DNA of 64,000 nucleotides, from NCBI GenBank assembly GCA_022410635.1, contig JAJVDF010000505.1, positions 372,001 through 436,000 on the forward strand, written 5' to 3'. Under the pieces are notes generated by a model. It made no database searches, was not told where the DNA came from, and saw nothing but the letters and a program-made list of their open reading frames with translations. The position numbers and the translations under genes are program-made. Source of the DNA: Tretioscincus oriximinensis (lineage: Eukaryota > Chordata > Lepidosauria > Squamata > Gymnophthalmidae). Shown here piece by piece: positions 1 to 48,900 of this stretch; position 1 is the stretch's first letter; the number at the start of each line of letters is the position of its first letter.

Positions 1-660
1 GAATGGGTGAGAATTTCTCTTTTGCTCTTTTCTAACCCCTGCATTAAAATCTGATCTTTCGGGCACAAAAACAAAATTCCCTACAGAGTAAAACTGGTAT
101 AAATTAAAATTGAGTTAGATTTTTAAAAAGTACGGAAGCCAAAAGGGAACATAGAAGAAGAATTAAAGAGAGGAAAGAACTAAAGATGATAATAAATCTC
201 AGAACAAAAATACCAGCAAATATAACACTCAGAATACTCCAGTGGAATATTTTGTTCCTGCCTTTATCTAGGCCCACGATAAAAGACTACTTCCATGTTC
301 TGAATTATGCAATGTTCCTATTCCTAGTCAGAGCTTTTTGAACACAGAACNTTTAGCACAGCTCTGATATTTGCAATTTCAGAGTGTTGTCACATTCGCT
401 TGTCCTCAGTCAAAGCATTTTGAACTCAAAACATTTAGATTTGGTCCAAGTTCATCATGTAAAACAAAAATCATGAATTCACAATTTCAGAACGTTGTAG
501 TATTCAAAGCAGAACAGATTTATCTTGACTTGTGAGGAATATAAATCAAAATACCGCTAATGGGTGCCCAACTACTTCCTGAATGCATCAAGCAAAGGGA
601 GGAGCAAACCCTATCACCTCTAAGGAATATAACACACTTTCTATTCAATTTCCAACTCAC
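1..660. other. DNM1L intron 18, no recognised content
   Basis: AT-rich sequence downstream (in transcription) of exon 18. I see no exon matching the next DNM1L block and no recognisable repeat. Confidence 0.6.
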
Positions 661-37240
<36,580 letters not shown>

Positions 37241-37369
37241 TTATTGTTGCATGGAACGCATTCTATAGCATCGGATCCACAGGAAGGCAAAATTGCTGCT
37301 CCTTCCACCCAGCAAATTGGAATTATTGGGTTATTTAAATCCCTGTTCTAGCCTTCCGCCCCCAGCTAC

Positions 37370-37480
37370 TGGCCTCAGACCTAGCCAACCCAGCTATTCG
37401 AAAGCAAGAAATTGCAGTTAGATAAATGGGTACCATCGCAGCAGGGTGAAAAAGATAGAATGTAAGACTTCGGATAAAAA
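37370..37480 (+). mobile_element. SINE body
   Basis: CCCAGCTATTCGAAAGCAAGAAATTGCAGTTAGATAAATGGGTACC parallels the body of the SINE at 4290-4345. Confidence 0.55.
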
Positions 37481-37703
37481 ATTAAGCTTCGAAACCTCCG
37501 GGTGAGAAAAGCAAGGGGTAATTGAAGCGGAATGAAAAAAATCACCTTAAGGAATACATCGGAGGCAGGTCTTCAGGGAACCAAAAGATTGTTTTATTCT
37601 GCGCCCAGAAGTGTAGCCGGATTGCATTCCACACCACGTAAAGGAAGTGAAAGCCAAGCAGTTTCTTTTATACATTTTCTAACATAGGATAAACAAATAC
37701 TGT

Positions 37704-37727
37704 GTATATATATATATATATATATAT
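37704..37727. repeat. (TA)n microsatellite
   Basis: Alternating TA of about 11 units. Confidence 0.9.
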
Positions 37728-38167
37728 CATGTATGTCTAACTGCAAGAGAACCTCTAGTTGGCAAATGTGACACATTTTCAGACATCACTCAGGTACAAT
37801 TTAATAGTTTACTTTTTGATCCTGCATTCCTACGTTTGGGAGGGGAAGGAGGGGAAGTCAAAATAATTGACTTGAGACAAGATTAATGAAGACAAGATCA
37901 TTGTGTCGTTATTTGATAATCACAAAAACGAAACACATCTCATTAAAATAAAGTTCAGTGTGACTTAAGTTTTGGAGCATACCTCCAATTAGTAAAACTC
38001 ATCTCGTTAGCACAAAGGCTCACCTTGATCTAACCTTTAATACATTCTTACAAGAGGTAAAGAAGAGTTCAATATAATAATTAGGTAAAAGATTTATGCT
38101 GTTTCAGACAATTTTTAATACAAGACATTTTAGAAAGTTTAACAACTATTTTTATCCCAATTCACGA

Positions 38168-38222
38168 TGAGATGATGATGATGATGATGATGATGATGAA
38201 GATGATGATGATGATGATGATG
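38168..38222. repeat. (GAT)n microsatellite
   Basis: About 17 ATG/GAT units with one GAA interruption. Confidence 0.92.
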
Positions 38223-38361
38223 ACAACGACATTGCAATGCAAACATCACCATTAGAAACTATATAAATATAAGTGTTCACCTTCTCATGCTCCGTTGCCC
38301 AATAGAATGGCCTTATTAGCAAACTTGCAGTAAGCTAATTGCCAACTGTCACTAAGCCATT

Positions 38362-38475
38362 CCAGGACTAAGCCTTATTCTGGGATATATCTCAGAATAG
38401 GGGTCTGCCATTCGAATGCTAGTCTGCTATGGTATATATATATATGACAAGGCCCTATTTCAAGATATAACCAAC
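38362..38475. mobile_element. Foldback MITE, degraded copy
   Basis: AAGCCTTATTCTGGGATATATCTCAGAATAGG..TCTGCCATTC, then a degraded second arm after a short TA repeat (GCCCTATTTCAAGATATAACC). Confidence 0.6.
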
Positions 38476-38870
38476 TTCCTGTAAGCAGCAAAAATGTTTC
38501 CTGTGGACAGAATTGTGAGCACAGATTGGCTTAAGAGGCTTCCTCCCTCCCAGGTTAACTGCGGCACAGGCTGGGAGCTGTAGTCCACAGGGCAAGGCCT
38601 CAAGCAAGCTCGGCAGAAGAGGTTTCCCATTGCTCGGACTACATTTACCAGCAGGCCCCACCTAGAGAGCACAAGTACAGCTATGTTTCACTTTTTTTAC
38701 ATTCTGCTACTGCTACTGCCGGCAAGCTTATCATTGTAAAAACAGCAGTGTAGAAAAGCAGGCAGAAATACAATTTAAAACCATAAACTGAAATTGTGTC
38801 AGGAAGTAGATAAGCTGGAAGCTGGCAGTTTGTTCTTGTTTACATCTAGCACCCTGCCTGTATCCTCAGT
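38460..38870. repeat. Interspersed repeat family of unknown type, copy 2
   Basis: Same order of blocks as 33840-34190, including GGCTGGGAGCTGTAGTCC and its near inverse GGACTACATTTACCAGCAGG about 85 bases later. Confidence 0.6.
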
Positions 38871-39029
38871 GGTGGATAGACCAGTCTAGCCATATCCATC
38901 CCTCTGGTCTTGTGATACAAACATCATCCCTGGTTAGTCTTTCCAGGTAATAGTAGACTGGCATACAGACTTGTCTATTGTGGGGATCAGTCATATAGCA
39001 TATATTAATTGGCATAATATATATATTAA

Positions 39030-39650
39030 TATAAAATGAACTTGGATTGACCCTGTGAGCCAAAGCAGGCCTGTATGGAAATTTTGCAAAAATCTCTGGT
39101 CAACCCAGCCCAGGAGTAAACAGAAGAGGCCAAATCCTCTCTTCCTGCCCCCAAGGCATATCTCATTCATGTAGCCTTGCCAGACTGAATAGATTAAATT
39201 GGCACCCATTAAGGCAAAGGCACAATCTTTATTTAACCAGNCTGTGCACCTGGGCTGACCCATCAACCTGATAGTGGCCTGGAGATAAACCATTTAAGAT
39301 CGTTAAGACCACTTCCCCTCAGGGTGAGTCACTGGGTTCCAGTAATTAAGATAATGCATAAGCAATTAGTGGCATCTGAGGGTCCATCCTGTTTACCAAC
39401 CTTATCCCACATTTGGAGTTTCCTGACCAGTCTGCACCTCCTTGGGGAGGAGAGAAACACGTCACACAGGTGTCACAGGTGTCACACCTGACCCACGTGG
39501 GATCTACCCACCCCTTTGATACCCTGATTTTGGGGTCAATAAAAGATTGAACACGAGGGCATTCTGGAGGACTCCATGACCCGTGGACCTCCTGAAATTG
39601 CTTCTTGATCCAAGTCGTGTTGCCCATGTGATTCCTGTTACATGTGTCTA
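39030..39650 (+). mobile_element. Possible solo LTR (uncertain)
   Basis: CAATAAAAGATTGAACACGAGGGC near 39538 followed by about 100 bases ending CCTGTTACA resembles R-U5 of a retroviral-type LTR. The 5' end and target duplication were not found and there is no coding region. Confidence 0.3.
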
Positions 39651-40149
39651 CCTACTGCGGACCAAGCTGCCTTCTGATTTCCGTTAGGCATCGAATAACG
39701 TGGAAAGCGAACCCCCGTTAGTCTATAAAAACTGTTGCTCCTTATCTTTTTTCTTGTTAGCTTCTAAGATACTATGATGCCTCCCTGCTATGCTTTTGCT
39801 ACTATTTCTCAGCGACTTTGCATCCTTGAAACCTTACTTAAACACATGTTCATTCCAGCCTGAATTTTAGCGATTTCTCCTGCTACAGCAGGCGACCAAA
39901 GCAAAACCGTAACCCAGAGCAGAACTGGCAGAATTTGGAAGTTGGTGGAGGTGACCACGTGAGGCCTGCGGACAACGTCTGGAAGGAGAAATGAAACTTC
40001 AGTAGCTTTTGATCAGCATGAAATTGACTAATACAAAATGTGTCAGTTTCATCTTTCCATGGAACGCTTGCATGGAACAAGTGGGTTATCGTTCTATTAG
40101 AATTATAATGCAAAATCATGCAATTGCTTCCTTCTATTTCTCTCTTCTT

Positions 40150-40555
40150 TTTGATCAAGAAATCTTTATTGTTCTCCAAGTTTACAACATATTACATACT
40201 ACAGCATCTTTACCATTTTATAAGATTTTCTCCCCTTCCCTCCCTCCTTTCTTCAAGGGTCGGTGTTCATTTCTTTATATATACATGATTGTGAAAATAT
40301 TACCTTGAAATGATTAACTTTCGATTTTTCGCTTTCGCACCTAACTTTATTTTCTAAATGTATATTTATTATCCAACATTTTTGTTTTCACATTCTAGCC
40401 TTCTCTGTACTGTTTGCATTATTAACACAATTATTCATTATTTCTGCTGCTAACATATTTATGATACAATTATACTATTTACTAATCAACCATTTAGTCT
40501 TATCTTTCCACTCTCCTATTAAATATATGTTTTCACAGTTCACATAACACCAGGG
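40150..40555 (-). mobile_element. L1-type LINE 3' end (minus)
   Basis: T-rich start (TCTTTATTGTTCTCCAAGTTTACAACATATTACAT) and pyrimidine-rich continuation are typical of reverse-oriented L1 3' ends. No coding match. Confidence 0.45.
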
Positions 40556-40846
40556 AAATGATTTCAATTGGTGCTTATGACTTTACAAACAGGCTATACC
40601 ATATTGCTGAAGAAATTCTCATTCTGAAATTGGAGCGATTGATGTCCTGGGCTTCGAAATTGATAATCTGCCTGCTCTTTCTCTTCTCCTTTTTATTTCT
40701 ACCAGGAAGTAGTAAGAACTCACACGTTTGTTCACACATGGTGCCATTTAGTTCAATATGGAAAGCCTGACTATTCGCCCGTCAAGATACCCCTTGATTA
40801 GGGCTCCAAACAGCGTCAGCTAAGTTTCGATTTGTTTCTGTCAAAT

Positions 40847-40858
40847 GAAAGTGAAACT
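40847..40858 (+). promoter_or_regulatory. ISRE (GAAAGTGAAACT), putative DHX58 promoter element
   Basis: Exact match to the interferon-stimulated response element GAAANNGAAACT bound by ISGF3 and IRFs. LGP2 is interferon-inducible in mammals and birds. It lies 107 bases upstream of a plausible donor (40964/40965) and 2.65 kb upstream of the DHX58 ATG. Confidence 0.7.
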
Positions 40859-40880
40859 TCATGGGAACCCTTTAAAAAGT

Positions 40881-40890
40881 GGGAAATTTC
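40881..40890 (+). promoter_or_regulatory. kappaB-like site (GGGAAATTTC)
   Basis: One mismatch from the NF-kappaB consensus GGGRNWYYCC, 23 bases past the ISRE. This pairing is common in antiviral promoters; alone the site would be weak evidence. Confidence 0.45.
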
Positions 40891-40899
40891 ACTAACAGA

Positions 40900-40964
40900 T
40901 TCACAACAGAAGCTCTAGCAGTGATACCTGAACAAATTGCAGGGCAGAATCCAAGGAGGAGCAG
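40900..40964 (+). other. DHX58: Putative DHX58 noncoding first exon (start approximate)
   Basis: Ends GAGCAG|GTAACT, a good donor. The first coding exon has a strong acceptor (TTTTTCTCACAG) only 7 bases before its ATG, so at least one upstream noncoding exon must exist. The ISRE and kappaB-like site just upstream make this the best candidate. The 5' boundary is a guess. Confidence 0.45.
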
Positions 40965-41209
40965 GTAACTGGGGTTATGTGAAGATGAGGCGTGGACTCT
41001 GTGGGAATCCGGGNCTGAATGTGTTAGACTAATTTGTGGAAGTCAATCTTCTAGAAATTTAGGGGAGCAGCTTAAAGACTAAGGAAGCAATTAGTAGCCC
41101 TAACAACCAGCTGACCATCCATCCCATGCAGGAATTCTGATTTCGTGCAGTCTAGTAGATATTTTAAAAGGCTCATGGGTTGTCATACAGATTGTTGCAA
41201 TGAAAGGGG

Positions 41210-41612
41210 CACAGAATGCTAGGACCAAGAAGCACGTCTTGAAGTTGATGGGCAGAAGAGTTATAAGGACAGTCAAGGGAAAGTATTATTTCACCTAGAG
41301 GGGCACTGGTCCATAGAATTCTTTGCAGGTGGTAGTAGCTAGCAACTTGGTTAGCTTTAAGACAGGATTAGATAAGTTAATCGAAGCCAAGGGGATCAAT
41401 AACTACTGGGATGAAGCTCTTGATACTGCCTCCAGGATGAAACAACAGGCAATATTCCTGCAATGCCATTTTCAGAGAGTCGAGAACAAGCAAAGATTTT
41501 GCTTTCTTCTGAATCAGACTGCCCAGTTGGGCCGCTGTGTGAGACAGAATGCTGGACTAGATGGTTCCATTCAGCAGGGCTCCTCTTATGTCTTGCGAAG
41601 GGTAGTATTTTA
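41210..41612 (+). mobile_element. CR1-type LINE 3' end
   Basis: TGATGGGCAGAAGAGTTATAAGGACAG through GTGAGACAGAATGCTGGACTAGATGG and CTCCTCTTATG. Confidence 0.75.
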
Positions 41613-41904
41613 ATTGTGCTTTTGTTAATCAATATTTCATACTATTACCTTCATATACATTCTTACCTGTGAAAGGAAATAAACCAAAGATAAATATTTG
41701 GCTGTACCATCCTGTTGCTTCAAACGGTTTTCTGTTCTTGACTATGGTTCTTTTATATCTATCCTATTTTTTCCTGTGTTTTCCACGTCCAGTCAATTAC
41801 GTATTTATCCATTCCAACTCTGATCTAGCCCCTTTATGCATTTTCCTCTCTTCCAGTTCAAGAACCCATGTGGTTCACTTCTAGGTCAAAAGGTCTGTCC
41901 CTTA

Positions 41905-42041
41905 TGCCCCATCCCCACTGAGCCCTCCTCTTGGTTATATCTCAGAATAGGAATGTGCCATCTACATGCTACACTGGCATGTGGATGACCAAGCCCTGTA
42001 CCGAGATATAACCCAGAATAAGGCTCAGTGGGGACAGGGCC
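41905..42041. mobile_element. Foldback MITE, copy 2
   Basis: Starts TGCCCCATCCCCACTGAGCC, ends GGCTCAGTGGGGACAGGGCC; inner arms TATATCTCAG / CCGAGATATA. Flanked by TTA at 41902-41904 and 42042-42044. Confidence 0.85.
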
Positions 42042-42765
42042 TTAATGTAACAGAGTACTGTTCCAACATATAGTTAAATCCATCTTTAGACTAAAGCAAT
42101 CGAGAGAGAAAACCCCCCTATTTTAGTCCAGTTCTTCAGGACTGAAGATGTATTAATGGAATGTGTTGGAACAGCATGGATTTCTTAACAGACGTCTGAA
42201 ACTTATTACTGTGCCAGTGCAAATCGACCACGATTTAGATTAAGGGAGGCCTCAATCCAGATTGCTGGTAAACCTATATTTGGTCTTAATTAGTGGGAGG
42301 GAGTATTCAGTAGCAAACCAGCAGGCTCAAAGGTTCCTAGCTATCAGAGATGTGGGAGTGTGGCTGTAAACCATGCAACTGTGGCATGGGACTATCTGGA
42401 TAAGCACTGCTAGGAAGTCCTAACAAGGTTTACTGTGTATTTATGTATATATAATATAGCTGGTAAGTATGGTATTGTGTGCTTGTATATATCTGTATAG
42501 TCAGCCTGATAGGAATCTCTGGGTCAGTTGCTGGGGGAAGTGGGTGTTGGAGAGAAACTTGCAGTTGCAAGTGGGAGAATGGATTGCATTGATTAGCTGT
42601 CACACTGTATATATAGAACTACTGCTCCATTAGCTGATCATCATTAGACCAAACTCAGATACCACCCAGAGCTGGAATAAGTTAGTGATCTCAGCTCAAA
42701 AGTGTTTATTCCAGCTCTACCTTCCTACTGCATATCAAAAGCACATTGTCAGTGCCCACTATACT

Positions 42766-43308
42766 TTTTTTTTNATTTTATTTTAAGATATGACATGATA
42801 AAATTCACACATGTAAGTACACACATATATATGTTGAAACCAACCATTTCTCAATACATGTCATACAATAAAAATAAAACCTCCACCTCACCAAAAAGTG
42901 CTCCCCTCCCTCCTCCCCTCTACTTGAGGATATCCAACTAAATTTTAGGTAATTCTTTTCAAATCCAGGATCCAATATATCATAANTGCCGTGGGTGAAT
43001 ACATCTTATGAAATATCACATAGGAAATGAAGGCCCTCCACTTTACCTCCCATACTGGGCGGGATAAAATTCCCAATCTTTTTAGCCTTCTTTCCCTTAG
43101 AAAGTCGAAGAGTACAATTTCTGCCATATAATCATNCCAGGCTTCCAGGGTCCATTTTTCTTTATCCTTCCATCCTCTTGCTATCTGAATATGCGCTGCC
43201 CTTATCCCTTGCTTGAATATATATGTATTTTCTCTCTCTATTTGTCTTACATTCTTGTTTCCTATAAGGACCTCTCTTACAACCGGAATATTCACTTGGA
43301 ATATATTC
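42766..43308 (-). mobile_element. 5'-truncated L1 insertion with 14-bp target duplication
   Basis: Perfect duplication GTGCCCACTATACT at 42752-42765 and 43309-43322. Poly-T at the left end marks the 3' tail on minus. Minus translation (ARGWKDKEKWTLEAW, then DYMAEIVLFDFLRERRLKRL) is the L1 ORF2 C-terminus. Its 5' edge is about 200 bases upstream of the first coding exon of DHX58. Confidence 0.88.
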
Positions 43309-43506
43309 GTGCCCACTATACTGATCCAGCCCTCACCTTCCCATGGTCTGGATCTGTAAGCTGGATCCACTGATCCAGAATGAACACAAGTGAGTGTAGA
43401 AAGGGCTTCAAGCGTTTAGAAACCAAAAGGACTTTGCTAATAAAATACTGCANAACTGACATGCTGAACTTACTTGATTCTTGCTAATGCACAGTTTTTC
43501 TCACAG

Positions 43507-43693
43507 ATAATTAATGGCAGGTGAGATAGAACTGCGTGATTATCAAAGGGAAGTCATTGAATCGGCCTTGGAGGGCAAGAATATCATAATTTGGTTGCCA
43601 ACAGGAGCAGGGAAGACTCGGGCGGCCGTCTATGTCTGTAAGAGGCACTTGGAGAGTCAAAAGAATGGCAAGGTGGCAGTATTAGTCAACATG
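43507..43693 (+). CDS. DHX58: DHX58 first coding exon (ATG at 43514, motif I)
   Basis: Acceptor TTTTTCTCACAG, 7 bases of 5' UTR, then 60 codons from [20 protein letters not shown] to AVLVNM; donor ATG|GTAAGT. Human starts at the equivalent of IELR; the four extra residues MAGE come from this upstream ATG, the only in-frame one in the exon before the conserved sequence. Walker A lysine is residue 34. Confidence 0.95.
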
Positions 43694-45852
43694 GTAAGTT
43701 CGACCATGTCAGTGAGGAGGGCGACTGAAGCATCCCTCCCNAAGTGGCTGTCTCACCTAGTGTTTCATAATTGACTTGACAGGTGCCTTTGGTGGAACAA
43801 CACCTGAAGAATGAATTCAGTGCCCTGCAGAATCAATTCAGTGTTACGTCCATCAGCAGTGAAAGCAGAGAGAAGTTGTTTTTTTCAGATGTGGTCAAGG
43901 GCAACGACTTGATCATTTGCACAGCACAGATTCTACAAAATGCCTTCAACAGCCAGGATAAGGACATCCATGTTGAGCTGACAGGTGAGCAACTAGTAGA
44001 GGAATGTGATGCTGACATAAGAAAAATCATTTCCACAATTAACCTTATTCGATTCCACAAAGGAGTCCAAGTGACCTGCTCTTTATGTGCCAAACAACAG
44101 GCTGCTAAGACCTCTTCCTGGAATGTATGAGGCCTAGTGCAGAAAGGTCCTTAGTTCTGGAATGTTTTATTGTTCTCAGAAAACCTAATTTGTTAACCAG
44201 TGATGACATTTATGTATTTATATGTACTTATTTATTTTATTTGTACTTATACCCCGCCCTATACCCAAAGGGTTCAGGACCAACCAAAGGACAGCACACA
44301 CAGTGTTTGTTGCTTTCTCCACAACAGACGCCTTGTGAAGTAAGCGGGGCTGAGAGAGTTCAAAAGAACTGGGATTGGCCCAAGGTCACCCAGCAGGCTT
44401 CATGGAGGAATGTGGAATTGTACTGGGAGGCTACTAAAATAAGAGTCCAACACTCTTAATTACTACACCAAAACCGCCTCTCAGTTGGCCTGTTAATTTT
44501 AAGTCACTCATTATAAATTCTGAAGATGGTTACANTTTTTTGCTATCTATGCAGATTTTTCTCTGTTGGTGATTGATGAGTGCCACCATACGCATAAGGA
44601 AACTACCTACAGCAAAATTATGGAGGACTACCTGAAGCGGAAGCTAGGAGGTCAGAGGAACTTGCCACAAATCCTGGGACTTACAGCTTCCCTGGGGACT
44701 GGGGGTGCCAGCACCCTAGCAGAAGCCCAGGAACATATTCTGCGTGTGAGTCTTTCAAACTTTGATAATAATTCCTGCACGGTCCCTGGGAACTTTGCCA
44801 GATGTGTTATTGAATTAGGGTTCCCAGAAAAAGCAGAGCAGGAGTTCTGCATCTTTAATGGGTGTGTGAAAGAGGAAGTTTCAAGAGGTGGAACTTCGAT
44901 ATAACCATTAAAGATGCAGCATTCTTTTTGTCTCTCTATAACAAGAGAGAAAGAGCGGATTCAAAAAGATCTAGACAAGCTTGAACAATGGGCTAAAACT
45001 AACAATGATTTTTAACAGGAAGAAATGCAAGGTCTTACATACGGGCAAGAAAAATGGAAACAGCACATATAAAATGGGAGGAATGTGTCTGAGTAGCAGC
45101 ATATCCGAAAAGTACCCGGGTGTATTAGTAGACCACAGATTAAACATGAACCAACAGTGTGAAGCAGCTGCAAAAAAAGGCAAACACAATCCTGAGGTGT
45201 ATTAAGAGGGACATAGATTCTCGCTCACATGAAGTAATTATTCCTCTCTACAGTACTTTGGAATACTGTGTTTAGTTCNGGGGGGGCCCAATGTAAAAAG
45301 GACATTGATAAACTAGAGCAAGTACAAAAGAGAGTTACAAGGATGGTGAGTGGTCTGGAAACCATGTCCTATGAAGAACAGTTAAAGGATCTAGGTTTGT
45401 TTAGTCTGCAAAAGAGAAGATTGAGAGGAGACCTGATACCTGTGTACAAATATCTGAAGGGCTGTCACAGAGCAGAGCAGTCAACTTTGTTTTCCATTTG
45501 GAAATATTTGTTGGAGCTTCCCTTTTTAAAAAAACTTATTTTATTTATCTTTTCCTTGTTTTCCTTGCCTACTTTCAGATATTGTTGTTTTAATTTGGTT
45601 TTTATTGTTAATCGCACTGAAACTTTCAGGTATAGGGTAGTATAGAAATGCAACTAAGCAAACACATAAGGACATTAGTGAGAGAAAAATAAATGAAAAT
45701 ACTCCACTTGCCCGCCCCCTCCTCCCAACACCTAGCAACCGGAATCATATTATCAATCTTTGCTCTTTAAGCATCAGGAAAGTTTCTGTAACCAAAGGAT
45801 GTGCTGTTATATTTTCGGCATGTGTAGTCAGTGACTTCCATTTTACAGTCCA

Positions 45853-45900
<48 letters not shown>

Positions 45901-48900
45901 ATTTTAATTTTATAAATTTTATTGTGATAAAGTGTATACAAAAAAGAAAGTGAGTTAACACAAAATTAGTGAGAGAAAATTTTGTGTTAACTCACTTTCT
46001 TTTTTGTATACACTTTATCACAATAAAATTTATAAAAATTAAAAAAAACTTTAAAAAAAAACACATAAGGACATAATATATTTCATTATTATCTGCTCTA
46101 AAACCTTCCTTCGTACAGCAAAATAAAAGTGTTACGACAACTGAACAAAATAATGCTTTTCAGATCTGTTCAAACTTGGATGCGGAAGAAATTAGGTCCG
46201 TGGATAAGCACAAGTTATGCCTTGAAACTCACAACCCGCTGCCCAAGAAACACTATGATCTGTCTGAAAGAAGATTGTTGGTAAGACTTGCCTGGCACGA
46301 TGTGGCAATACAATTAGCAGGTATTGGACACTAAGGGTATAAATGGATACTAAGATAGTTGTCTGGATGTAGCCTCCGGGATGGAGCAACAGGCAGGACT
46401 CTTGAAATACCATTTGCAGGGAGTCGTGAACAGGAGCATATTTTGCTTTCCTCTGTTCGGACTGCCCAGGTGCATCTGGTGGGCCTCTGTGTGACACAGA
46501 ATGCTGGACTTGATGGGCTGTGGCCTGATCCAGTATGGCTCTTCTTATGTTCTTATGTTCTTAGAGAAGAGACAAAATGGTGAATAAGGGACTCTTAATC
46601 TCTGGTTTTTCTCCATGGGCCATTATTCTGATTCACAAAGGGAAGGTAGGGACCTGTCCTCCGCATGCTGCTTTTCTCCTGCTAGGATGCTCTGTTTGCA
46701 CTGGATAGAGGAATAGACCATTTTGGTGCTAGAGCCATACTTAAGGGAGAGCAGCTGATGGAGCTGCAGGGATGGCACAATTGTGTGGGGGCCCTCACCC
46801 CCCAGTAAACAAAATAATGCAACAGCACTTCTAAGATGTTCTGGCAACTAAGGGCAGCTCCTGAAGGCTCTCCAATGTCATAAAGCCCGATTTCATAAAG
46901 GAGATGAAGTCGCTTGGCTGACTAAATTGAATGTTTCTATCAAGGGGGAGGGGGCGTAAAATAATTGACTGCACAGGGCATCTGAAACGTAAAATATGGT
47001 CCTACATCTTCTAGTAAACCCCAAATAAATGAATTATAAGATTGCCTCTGCTGGTAGAACTCTGTGTTTGATATTGTCAGCCTAGCCATTTTGAAGCAGG
47101 GGCCCTGGAAACAATGTTAGAACGGCATTTTGGCAGTGAAGAAGAAGATGAAAAACTGGGTTCTNATACCCCACTTTTCTCACCTTTCAAAGGGACTCAA
47201 AGCGGCTTACAAGGGTATTTTGCCCACAGGCTGACATTCTATCTTCCCCACCAGGTTGTGGTGGTTCCCATTTCTCTNCTTGCAGTCAGTTGCAATTACT
47301 TGCAATTCTTGCTTTCGAATAGCTNGGTTGGCTAGAGCTACAGGCTAGGAGAAGGTGCTCACCTCTCCTCACATCCATCACAGGGCTTCGAAACCCCATC
47401 TCCCAGATGAGAGACTGTTTCCTTAGTGACTGAGCCATTTGTGCCTGCACAACTGAAATGGCCCCAGAAGGATTTCATTGCAGATCTTCAAAGGCTGAGT
47501 CTAGCTTTTGAATGCAATTTCGAGGCTGGGGCTGTCTGCAACAGGGAAGAGCCTTAACAGGCCCGAGCAGCACAAATTAGCCTTCACTNGGAGAAACTGT
47601 CCCCTGATTAAGAAAGTGTTTTTCTATGTGTTTCTGCCCATCTAAATGCTTTCCCAATCTTTGCCTTCAGGATCCTTTGGAAGCAAAGATCAAGGAGTTA
47701 ATGTTCAAGATACACAATTACCTGGATNTGCCCACACTGAGGACGGATTTTGGCACACAGATCTTTGAGCAGCAAGTGGTGGAACTTGAGAAGGAAGGTG
47801 ATTCTGTTGTTAAATGTAAAGACGGGATGTTGTGTATGGTTGCGACAGTAAGGCCCTGTCCCCACTGANCCTTATTCTGGGTTATATCTCAGAACGGAGC
47901 TTGGTCATCCATATGCCAGTGTAGGCTGTGGCAGGTCCATTCAGGGCCTGCCATAGCCTACACTAGCATGTAGATGGCACATTCCTATTCTGAGATACAG
48001 CCAAGAAGAAGGCTCAGTGGGGACAGAGCCTAAGAGTTAAATCTACCAAAGGATGGAAGATGCCAAATGTTTCTGAGATGCAAGGATAGAACAGGCGGCA
48101 GAATATATAGGNGTGAAGGAAGCTGACCAGCATAATGAAAAATAGTCAAGGAGGGCTTACAAAAAGAAATGGAACCTTTATGTAAAGGATAGTACTGAGC
48201 AAGGGCAGGAAAATAATCTTGTACAAATACTTCATCTGAAAATGACAATAGTTATATAGGCTTTTTATGCTGTCAAGCCTTTGAAATCACAGAAACCAAC
48301 AGGTATAACAGATTTATTTATGGCAGCAGCAGATGAAGGGGAAAAAAACCTAGAATGAGTATTCTCAATCATTCTTAAGCACAGAAGGAATTCAGAATCA
48401 CCATCCAGAGTTTTCAGGGTCAGGAACAATGTGGATAGACCAAAAGCAAGTCAGTTGTTTCCAATAGTTTTTTTAAAAAAATAATTTTATTGAAATAAAT
48501 CAGCAAAGTTAACAGAATATGAGAGACTTTGAGATATTACCATCATAACATAAAAGTGGTGTGTAACTGGAACCAGTTAAGGCCATAGAATGATACAGAA
48601 TCTGAACTGGGACCNACCCCTGGCATCAAAGGGGAACCAATCTTCAGCAACATTATAAGTTCGATGGAAAAAACGAGAGCCAATATGTAAGTTTCTTGTT
48701 ACAAAGGGAAGCACAATAAAGAGCATTCGGACGAAGAGAGCGATCAGTTCTTGCAGCTTGAAAAAAGGAAACCCATTTAGTTAAGAAGTCCGCCTGGTGA
48801 TTTCCCTTAGAACCAAGCATTCTATGGGACTGTACATGCATATGTTCGTTGAGAATTAAAGTCCAAATGTTATCAATCCAATGTCTTTTGTTGAGTAGAT

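Noticed and set aside
39960..40060. Additional ISRE-like sites (GAGAAATGAAACTTC and CAGTTTCATCTTTCC)
   Set aside because: Spacing between half-sites is 1 or 3 bases instead of 2, so they do not meet the ISRE consensus.
42240..42660. Possible third LTR (TATATATAGAACTACTGCTCC near 42610)
   Set aside because: No polyadenylation signal, defined ends or target duplication; too weak to list.
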